From Lepidostoma basale (taxonomy: Eukaryota > Arthropoda > Insecta > Trichoptera > Lepidostomatidae), in contig JAHDVF020001370.1 of assembly GCA_022606425.2 (NCBI GenBank), positions 1 through 64,000 of the forward strand: a stretch of 64,000 nucleotides of DNA. Reading direction: 5' to 3'. Numbering within the stretch: position 1 is the stretch's first letter; every line of letters starts with the position of its first letter. Shown piece by piece: positions 55,981 to 64,000 of the stretch. Below the pieces are notes generated by a model that saw only the letters and a program-made list of their open reading frames with translations, was not told the origin of the DNA and did no database searches. The position numbers and the translations under genes are program-made.

Positions 55981-57359
55981 GAATCTAGTAACTCATTCTT
56001 CATCTTCTTCGATTAGTTCCACTTCAATCGGAGGTTGGAAAATATCATTATTATTATTATTTTTGATATAGCAACCTTGAATAATGAAATTAAAACAATT
56101 TTATTTGTTTTTTAACACTAACTTTAAAAACAATTAAAATTAAATATCAGACATGTTTCGGACAACCCGGTCCTTCCTACTATATTTAAAATATTATAAA
56201 ATTGTTTACAAATATAATATGATCAGTTTTGACAGATGTTATTATGTTGTACACACACTTAAAAAATAAATAAAAACCAAATAGTTACCGTACACACAAG
56301 TCCTTCATCAGTGATATCATATAAATATTACAAATATATATTTTTTAATTTCACGAATGTGGTCAGTTTTGACAGATATAATTTTTTAAAGATATCTGTC
56401 AAACTGACCACATTCGTGAATAAAAAAATATTGTATTACATTATTCATATGATATCACTGATTATTTGCATTTTTCAAAAATAAAATGTGTGTTGTATCA
56501 AAGTATATAAAAAAGAAACAACTTTCAGCTATATGATATTTTCCATGAATAAAAACAGCTGTTTTTCCACTTGTGAGTATATTTATCTTGACATGTTTCG
56601 ATGATTTTACACCTTCATTATTGGGGAAGGATATTAATTTTTATTTTTTATTTTTAATATAATAGAATACGAAAACTTGAATATGTAACATGCAGATGTA
56701 CTAATAAGACCATTGTTCTGCTAAAACTCCTGTACGCTTCACAAAATAAGAAGCCGTTAGGGAATGATTAAAAATTCAGAATTTGACCTATCTAGCCCAG
56801 CAAATAAACACATTGTACTCCTGTAAGCTAATCTAACACACAATGTGAACATAAAAGGCCGCACACATTTCCGTAGATTTATGCGGATTTTCCCCGCGGG
56901 GTAAAGTTGAATGGCTACATTTGTAGCAGTCATTTGTCTGTGGGGAATAAAGTATGTAATGCAATTTCACAGACAGACAGCAGGTAAACATCACGTTAAC
57001 GGGCTATTTGAAATTGTTTTTGATCGGGAATGTTGAATACTGACGTAGTTCCGGTATGGTGGTTCATTTCACAAAATAAGCCCGGGGCGAAATGCTGAAT
57101 TCTGAAAATTTAATTTTCACGTTTTTGTTTAGCGTTATATTTGTAGTTCAGACGTTTGATTGATATCAAAAATTCATTTCTTTGAAACATACCACACGAA
57201 GCCGTACATGGACAGATTGACATGTTAGATCTTGTCGTATGATTTTACTGAAATGTCTTGATGGAAGTTCACTTTAAATAATACTAAAATAGACCAATGT
57301 TAATAATAAAATAGACCAATATTAATATGTCAGTTTTCTAGAAGTTTTATTATATTTTA
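55981..57359. repeat. AT-rich region with three hammerhead-like cores
   Basis: All on the minus strand. 56150-56185: stem II GGAC/GTCC, GAAAC-AT-GTC intact, 5' core lost. 56285-56320: CTGATGA intact, GAAA lost. 56588-56625: ATAATGA, GAAAC-AT-GTC. 56740-57250 is unassigned. Confidence 0.5.
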
Positions 57360-57560
57360 TGGGAATGACATGTTTCGTCCTTCTAAGGTATTATCAAATG
57401 TGACGAAACTTCAACTCGTTGCAGTTTATACATAAGCTATTGCATATTGTGTATATAAACTGCAACGAGTTAAATATTCGTCACATTTGATAATGCATTA
57501 GAAGGGCGAAACATGTCATTCCCATAAAATATAATAAAACTTCTAGATAACTGACGTTTT
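57360..57560. repeat. Inverted pair of CATGT-family hammerhead-like units
   Basis: The minus core (57368-57402) and plus core (57481-57513) are arms of a palindrome whose centre also pairs (TATAAACTGCAACGAGTT). The plus copy reads TTTGATAATGC, stem, GGGCGAAAC-AT-GTC. Inverted duplicate units are typical of Penelope-like element termini. Confidence 0.65.
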
Positions 57561-57639
57561 CATTCGTATTAATTATTTAATATGGAGTTTTACATCATTG
57601 TTCAAGAAACAATAAATAAAAAAATGTTTTTTTAACTAC

Positions 57640-57730
57640 TTCCACTTTTGTCTTTATTTCGACAGCGACCGGTTTCGCCAGACTCAATGGCATCGACAGA
57701 CTGATGGAAATCGGTCGCTGTCGAAATATT
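57640..57730. repeat. CCGGTC-family hammerhead-like inverted pair
   Basis: Minus copy (57659-57705): CTGTCGATGCC, GGCGAAACCGGTC. The plus copy is collapsed: CTGATGGAAATCGGTC, with stem II deleted. Confidence 0.55.
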
Positions 57731-57799
57731 AAACACAATATGGCTGTGAAAGAGATACTAAACACAATATGGGCCAAGTAAAAATAACCAAACAAACCA

Positions 57800-58010
57800 A
57801 ACACCATCTCGCCGTTTCTCCGCAGGGGAAAGTAGGGAGAATGGACCGTCATACTTCTCGATCCTGACACACCTCTCTAGTTTCCTCCTCATTCATACAA
57901 CGAGTCATACACCCACGTAGATTCTATCGAATTCTAACATGACCAACTTTTAAAATTTGATTTATTTGGCTATGCCATTTTTTCCTCGGTCTACCTCGCT
58001 AAGTAAAAGT
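57800..58010 (-). mobile_element. RTE-type LINE 3' relic
   Basis: ATCTCGCCGTTTCTCCGCAG..., MTRCMNEEETR-like C terminus, decayed. Confidence 0.7.
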
Positions 58011-58098
58011 ATGCCACTTAATTGCTCTCACCCCGAAAACCTTGAAATATTCTTAAATATTTGCTAAACCTTGAATTATGTATTTATGTTCTCTAATA

Positions 58099-60172
58099 AC
58101 TAGGGCCAAAGAGAGTCTATACTAGAGCCGCTCAGAAGTGAGTCTTGGGGCCATAAATCATTTCCCTATGTCTATCTCGCTTGCACTTACGGGCCTTATG
58201 GAGCGGTTTAGGGATGGGCGTAACAATAAAATAAATATATCGATAAGTAACGTTTATTATCGTATCTTGTTCATAAACTTTAACGAGTTAACAAAGTTTT
58301 GATATTAAACTGTATTTATGGGTTTTACGTGCGTTTAAATTAGTATGAAATTAGTGACTACCAGATACTAAATTAAATACCAGTAAAAACAGAAAAATTG
58401 TTTAATTTTAAAATTTGTATACCGTATGTCTATAAACTCAGAAAGAAAGTTAAGTATAAAAAACAAAGTAGATCATATTGTGGCCCTTAAAAGAGCCGTT
58501 TATATTACAAAAAAATGTATCAATCCTCATCGGAGTCTTCTTCATCAGTGTCTTCTGCCAAATTTATTATAAGCGGCGCCTGATCTCTAATAAGAGCTTT
58601 CTGTAGGTCACTGTTTTGAAGTTCCTCGGCATGTCTCACACATTTGGCCCAGTTTTCTTTTGTGACATTATCGATGGCTCGGTGGAGGTGATTTTCAACA
58701 TCTGCTATCTTGAATGTATTATTATTATTTGCAACTTCTCCCTTTACTTGTGCCCAAATTAATTCTATTGGGTTATATTGACAGTGATATGGAGGCAGCC
58801 GTATTACTTCGTGGCCTCGTTCATTTGCCAGACTGTCTAAAGCGTAGACCTTCTGCGGGTTACTGGCTTTTACTTTTTTTATTAACTCTTCTATAATTTC
58901 TCTGCTGGAATATTGAATGTTTTTTTTTGATAACCATTCTTGAATCTCGGCTTTCCTTGTGTTTCTTGTGGGTATTTTTTCCAACTGCATCGAATGATAG
59001 CTTGCGTTATCGACGATTATAACTGAGGGCTCTTCAAGTATATTTAGGAATGCGGAAAACCATGCCATATATGTATCGCCATCCATTTCTGTGTGATAAT
59101 CAGCATCCTTCGATTTTACCGCTTTAAATATTAGCTTCGCTTCTGGAACAAAGCCAGTCCTTGCGGAACCAGCATGGCAAACTATCAATCTTTGACCTTT
59201 TCCTACAGGCTGATTCTTGAAACCTCCTTCATCGTTGCTTCCAAGCCACATACGCTTTCTTGAATGGTTTTGATTAATCCATGTTTCATCCAGATAGAAA
59301 CGCGGCCGCTGATCGTTAGTTCTTCTAAGTAAATCCAATTTCCTTAAAAAGTCCATTCTGGCACAAACAATATCTGTTCTTTCCATTAAATATTTACGTC
59401 CTTCGGCATTTTTCTTATACTTGAACCCAATCTCCTTCATGAGTGTTCTCATCGAAGTTTTTCCGCATTTAAAATCAGGTAATTGCTCTCGGTATTTTTC
59501 TAATATTTTCGCCACGGACGGATACTCTCCACTATCATAAAATGAACCTACAGTCCGCTTCAATACACTTTTATCAAAATCGTCAATATTGGTGACAGTT
59601 TCTTGTTTCTTAAAATTTGCTCTTGGTGTACAGGGGCTGCTTGATTGCAATAATTCAGTCTTTATTCGGTCCACTGTCACTCTACTCACACCACAAATAA
59701 ACGCGGCCATTTCACGTGGTTTGTTGAAATTAAGAGAAGCTATTTTATTCGGATCACTTTTCAATTCATTGACAAACAAGAATACGTTGTGAATCACTGT
59801 TCGAGTTTGAGGGCTAATATCGCCATGTAATTTCTTCAAATCAATGTTGGAAAATAAAGTATCCATAGTGCGTAACGAGTGGTGACACACGAATGAATTC
59901 ATTTAATTGCAGTAAACACATTTATAACAAAAAAGCACTGCATTCGGTAAAAACCAATCATTAGTGACTCATCGTACATATCATAACGTACATATCATTA
60001 CAAAATCATTATAGTGACTCATCGACACCACGAGAGCAGGTAGCCGTATACCGATAACAGTCCTGGGGCTTCCCATCCCTATTTCTATTGACATTTATGG
60101 CCCCACGACTCCGTTTCAAACGGCTGTAGTATAGAAAGAAATATGCTTTTTATGTCAATTCAGAGTCCTAGT
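58099..60172 (-). mobile_element. Tc1/mariner-superfamily transposon with long TIRs, apparently intact
   Basis: Flanked by TA (58097-58098, 60173-60174). Imperfect inverted repeats of about 110-125 bp are colinear on both sides: ACTAGG at the tip, CTATACTA(G/C)AGCCG, TGGGGCCATAAAT and TAGGGATGGG at the inner end. A single uninterrupted transposase gene lies between. The inner TAGGGATGGG resembles the tip of the element at 33884. Confidence 0.75.
58520..59902 (-). CDS. DDE transposase (IS630/Tc1/mariner superfamily), D-x81-E spacing
   Basis: 460 aa, complete. Helix-turn-helix near residues 60-85 (KPREMAAFICGVSRVTVDRI), second DNA-binding segment about 126-165. Catalytic triad: D205 in FYLDETWIN, D298 in VIIVDNASYHS, E380 in YHCQYNPIELIW. 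D298 and E380 are 81 residues apart, far more than the 34-41 of Tc1 and mariner. The insert holds a basic, helical stretch (SSREIIEELIKKVKAS). Acidic C-terminal tail EDTDEEDSDED. I recall a described long-spacing group of this superfamily (called Sailor, DD82E), which this would fit; the name needs checking. No stop or frameshift. Start is the first Met; Met13 is possible. Confidence 0.88.
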   Translation of the reverse strand: MNSFVCHHSLRTMDTLFSNIDLKKLHGDISPQTRTVIHNVFLFVNELKSDPNKIASLNFNKPREMAAFICGVSRVTVDRIKTELLQSSSPCTPRANFKKQETVTNIDDFDKSVLKRTVGSFYDSGEYPSVAKILEKYREQLPDFKCGKTSMRTLMKEIGFKYKKNAEGRKYLMERTDIVCARMDFLRKLDLLRRTNDQRPRFYLDETWINQNHSRKRMWLGSNDEGGFKNQPVGKGQRLIVCHAGSARTGFVPEAKLIFKAVKSKDADYHTEMDGDTYMAWFSAFLNILEEPSVIIVDNASYHSMQLEKIPTRNTRKAEIQEWLSKKNIQYSSREIIEELIKKVKASNPQKVYALDSLANERGHEVIRLPPYHCQYNPIELIWAQVKGEVANNNNTFKIADVENHLHRAIDNVTKENWAKCVRHAEELQNSDLQKALIRDQAPLIINLAEDTDEEDSDED

Positions 60173-60174
60173 TA

Positions 60175-61100
60175 TAGTAACGTGATTATGGAATTACATA
60201 GTATAAACGCCTTAAGTTTATCAAAAAATATATGAAATTACAATTAGTAATGAATTGCGTCCATCGTAAGGATGTGAAAACATAAATTTCAAAATAAATA
60301 AATTAAACACAAATATTAAATAATGCGGGACTTCCGGTATAATTTTCCGGGTTAAGCTTTTATCTTCCGGGTCCCAGACCCTAATTCCGTCTATCCATTG
60401 TGTTGCGTATACCATTATCCATATAGAAGCCAACACAACTGTTACACAGGGAAATGGTGAAACAATTACCCCATTGTTGCTCAGGCTAACTACTGAGGGC
60501 TGACATGGAGCAGTGTAATGTATTTCGCTCCTATCATCATAAATCAATTGTATTCCAACGTCTAAATTGCTATGAAAGATTACAGTCTATCAATTATAGA
60601 TAAGAGATTAAGCTAAGCTTTGGAGTATCTTTGGGTATTCAGATAATATTGTATACCCCCAATTATTCAAACATTCAAAGATTCTAAAAATAAATATGAA
60701 ATTGGACACATTCCTATTTATGGATGTTTTAACAAGCGCTATTTATAACCTATACATATAACATAACTATATTTATTTTCGTTTTGAAATTATAAAGAGT
60801 AAATTTAAATGCCGTTTCAAAATAGTTGATTTTCTAAGTAATTTTACAATAATTAACATAATTCTTTTGTTCTTAAAAAAATATGTAAAACTTCATATTA
60901 AATAATTAAACATGTGTTTTCTAGAAGCTTTTCATTTGATAATGCCTTAGACAGGCAAAGTATTATTCACATAAAATAAAATAAAACTTCGAGAAAACAG
61001 ACGTTTTCATTCGTATTATTTATTATACATAGCTATCATTTAAAGTATATATTTCGTAATAATTAAATAAAACGATGTTTATTTCGTTTGTCTTTATTTC
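60175..61100. other. AT-rich region with one CATGT-family relic
   Basis: 60930-60970 reads TTTGATAATGCC, AGACAGGC, then degraded. No gene. Confidence 0.45.
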
Positions 61101-61230
61101 GACAGCGACCGGTTTCGCCAGGCATCGACAGACTGGTCTGTCGATGACTGACCAGTCTGTCGAAGACCAGTCTGTCGATGTCAGCTAGCCTGGCAAAACC
61201 GGTCGCTGTCGAAATAAAGACAAATGTGGA
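61101..61230. repeat. Palindromic CCGGTC-family hammerhead-like array
   Basis: The minus copy (61108-61140) and plus copy (61167-61212) face each other, with three extra copies of the CAGTCTGTCGA word between. Plus: CTGTCGATG, stem, GGCAAAACCGGTC. Minus: GGCGAAACCGGTC but shortened stem II. Confidence 0.6.
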
Positions 61231-62099
61231 AGTAGTTATATAAAAAATCAAAACATATTTTTGTTTAATTATTATTTAAAAGGAACTTCCATCAAGAGAT
61301 TTCAATTAAATCATTTGATTATATTCTTTGTTCTTTGACACTGAATAATAAATTAAAAATGGTAAAAATTTTCGTTTTATATATATAAATTATTTAATTA
61401 TGTCTTTTTTTGTATATATATACAGCATAATAATCATCTATTATTTGCATTTTAGCTGATTTACATAATGTGAGATGGGTTCCATAAAAAACATTTATCA
61501 AAAATCAACATATTCATAAAAAATAATATTCTATAGAAAGGAAGATGATAACATATATAAGAATTTTATCTTCAAAACTAATTTTAGTATTTTTATTAAT
61601 TGCAGGTTGGTATGTTAAATGGCAGGTTCAACAAATTAAAAATGAGTATTTAAGAAAAAAATAATGAATCTTGAATAAGTTAAAAGTGTTTACAGCACTC
61701 AATTTTATGAAGCGAATAGGTACTTACGGAATATGACACGTTTTTATTTTGATTCGATTATTTCACCAATACTTGAAATATTGTGCAATTTCTGGTTGGT
61801 GTGAGTGACGCGCTGTTTCACCGCTCTCTTGTTTTTTCTTGTATTCAGTTGTATTGTTTTAAATATCGATAACTGAAATGATTCACGTAATTGCTGTAAA
61901 AAGAGGTGAATACTTTGACAAAAAGATTTCACTTACAACTTTAATTAAGTGCGTATTGGACAAAAACAAGACACTTGATACGTTATTGTTGCAATTCTGC
62001 CCGCGTCATTGAAATGTTCCTATTGACCTATATAGCGGTTCATTTGATTTCATTACTGACCTATAGGTGGCGTTTGATTTGCATTTCCGCTGAGTCCGT
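61231..62099. other. AT-rich spacer
   Basis: Nothing recognised. A ~30-bp imperfect duplication (TGACCTATA... and GCGTTTGATTT/GGTTCATTTGATTT) lies at 62024-62082. Confidence 0.4.
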
Positions 62100-62276
62100 C
62101 TCGTTTTTCTCTTACTACCAGCACTAAGCGAGCCAAATAAACAACATGGAGTTAGCAGAGTGACAGCTTTATTTAACGACAAGGTTACTGATTCCTAGGG
62201 CAAAAACGGATCAATCACTGCTTCTCGTAGTTCAAGAAATCGCCTGTAAGGAGGAAAGCCACCGTGCCGGCCGAAA
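62100..62276 (+). other. Possible 5' exon ending in a splice donor (tentative)
   Basis: GC-richer than its surroundings. It contains a tiny upstream ORF (ATGGAGTTAGCAGAGTGA), then GCCACCGTG and CCGGCCGAAAA followed by GTAAGT. This looks like a first exon with a consensus 5' splice site. No downstream exon or protein family is recognised, so this rests only on composition and the donor. Confidence 0.25.
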
Positions 62277-63519
62277 AGTAAGTGATTTTCGGGATTTTTT
62301 TGACCGGAATAATTAAAGAATAGGATCGCGTTTTTTTTATTTATTAAGTGTACATTCAATTAACCTAGTTAATGTTAATTTTTATTGTAAAATATTAAAA
62401 AGTAACAAAGTTATCAGCGTTGCTGTAGAGTCATAAAAATTCACGGTTGCATCGATTTCACAAATAGGGGTTCTCTGAAAAAATTAAACCAAAGTTCATA
62501 ATAATCCGTATGAATGTAATTATTGTTAAGCGTATCCGATTTTCTTTATTTAAATTTTTACCAAATAGTGACCGATAGAAAATTTTTAATTATTTTTTGT
62601 ATTCAAGCAGTTTTAAAAACAGTAAAAATCATAAATTTCAAAATCATTTTACGATAGCCATTACAAAAAAAAACAAACAATAAAAGTTGAAACTTGAGTT
62701 ATCGATGCGACCAGTATAAAAAATAGTTTTGAGAACAACGCTTTTAAATTTTTTAGCCCATTTTTCTAACTATTAAATCATATATCTTCTAAAATACAAG
62801 TTTTTATTCTTACATCAAACTTTCGAGTCTTGAACCATATGATGGTTCTTTCTTTTTATCTCTAGTGGTGTTCTTGACTTTTAAATTTTTTTAATTCACC
62901 CTTGTCATGCGATTCTCAGCAGCTTTCACCCGGTTAGCGTCGCGGTCGGCGCAAGACAGTCGGTCTACCTACTCTCAGTAAAATGACTGTAACTCAGTCA
63001 ATTTTTAGAATTTTGATCTCAAATTTTATACACATATTTTAAAAGGTGTAAACTTTTAATTTAAACATTTTTTTTCACCCAATCACAGTGGCTATCCCCC
63101 TTAACGAAAGTAAATTTCAGATACCGACTTTTCTCAGCAAATCGCCTCCTATTGGAATGTAAGAAGTATTAACAACAAAACATTATGATTCATGACAAAA
63201 ATACGTTGCAGAGTCCTGGTTCTGAGACAGCGTATATACCTCCGAGCTGTATGGAAATACTATATGTACGCACACACGGTAATCTGGAGAGATAGGAGTA
63301 GCCTTGGAGAAGGAACTCTTTACAATCTCAGGCTTGGCGGATTTTCACATGCAGAGCGACTTCAATTAATCCAACATGTAAGTGCCTACAACATTTAAAA
63401 ATATTTATGTAGTTCTAAAAAAATCTCTAGCATTTAAATTTCCATAAATTTTATTACATTAATTTATTTGTCACGTTTTGTTTTTACTTTAAGTAATCAA
63501 TTATAGTATCTATTGAACG
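62277..63519. other. Unassigned, AT-rich
   Basis: If 62100-62276 is an exon this would be intron. A 68-codon frame at 63192-63398 with a GTAAGT at 63379-63384 is unrecognised. Confidence 0.35.
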
Positions 63520-63895
63520 ATGTACGACAGAATCTCAAATGCTGATATAAGAAAGGAATGTGGAGCGAAAGAAGTTTTTAGGATGAATAAAATTATGAAA
63601 GAATCGCTGCGTTGGTGCGGACATATGAAGCGCATGGGTTAATAAAGAATGGTTTACGTTAACGATTTAAATAGAGTACGGAGCCGAGGTAGACCGAGGA
63701 AAACATAGCATAATCAAATTAATCAAATTTTAAAGGTTGGTCATGTTAGAAGCCGGAAGAATCGACGTGCGTGTATGACTCACTGTATGAATAGGAATCA
63801 AGAGAGATATGTCAGGATAGAGTAGTGTGGCGGTCCATTCTTTCTGTCTACCCTTGCGGGGAAACGGCGTGATGGTTTGTTGTTGTTAACTGTTG
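63520..63895 (+). mobile_element. RTE-type LINE 3' end with (GTT)n tail
   Basis: MYDRISNADIRKECGAKE, KIMKESLRWCGHMKRMG, RSRGRPRKT, KNRRACMTHCMN, WRSILSVYPCGETA in shifting frames; tail GTTTGTTGTTGTT. Confidence 0.8.
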
Positions 63896-63924
63896 AATTG
63901 AAACAGTGCTATAATATCACAATT

Positions 63925-63995
63925 GATTTAATTTTTATTAAATGTTCGCGACAACTAACCAATGTAAGCATCATCAGGTGCTACAATCAACTTGA
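63925..63995 (-). repeat. AGCTGTC-family hammerhead-like relic
   Basis: Minus strand CTGATGA with stem II TTAC/GGTTA, but GAAAC and part of stem III are deleted before GTCGCG. Runs to the window edge. Confidence 0.5.
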
Positions 63996-64000
63996 TTGTT

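Noticed and set aside
1..64000. CRISPR array or bacterial operon
   Set aside because: Repeats are transposon units or zinc fingers, not spaced identical repeats. Content is eukaryotic throughout.

Overview
The window reads as AT-rich nuclear DNA of an arthropod, most likely an insect. The grounds are a Jockey-clade LINE, RTE-type LINEs, Transib, piggyBac, mariner, hAT and Helitron sequences and a lineage-specific C2H2 zinc-finger family. I cannot assign the order or species. Almost every coding sequence is transposon-derived or belongs to the zinc-finger cluster; no ordinary conserved housekeeping gene was recognised.

Layout. 1-2100: tandem duplications and AT-rich spacer. 2119-10051: a Transib (RAG1-like) DNA transposon with about 700-bp terminal inverted repeats, CACAGTG termini and a 5-bp target duplication. 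It encodes a truncated transposase, and a nearly full-length Jockey-type LINE (2246-7218) is inserted in its left repeat with a 13-bp target duplication. 10057-12560: unclassified, with a possible LTR. 12560-26640: a cluster of four related zinc-finger genes in two inverted pairs. Two are broken (13092-14540 +, 15300-16425 -) and two are intact (20579-22027 -, 23737-25707 +). A second, internally deleted Transib relic (17414-18774) lies between the pairs. 26640-31650: RTE fragments, a 5'-truncated second copy of the Jockey LINE with its own target duplication, and an inverted copy of the zinc-finger 3' flank. 32190-33100: dead piggyBac. 33548-38966: a possible Helitron carrying nested insertions (a TIR element containing an 852-bp hAT, a 1322-bp mariner, and LINE fragments).

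From about 39.6 kb to the end the DNA is an AT-rich retroelement graveyard. It holds many 3' ends of RTE-type LINEs, two copies of a tRNA-derived SINE, and a large number of hammerhead-ribozyme-like cores of several sequence families, often as inverted pairs. The pattern is that of Penelope-like elements or retrozymes. One intact transposon, a Tc1/mariner-superfamily element with an unusually long D-to-E spacing, lies at 58099-60172.

No pathway is encoded. The relationships are those of nested insertion, gene-family duplication and decay. The points most worth following are the hammerhead families, the Transib with RSS-like ends and long inverted repeats, the zinc-finger palindrome with its non-TGEKP linkers, and the 40-bp palindromic insertion that both ends and restarts a reading frame.
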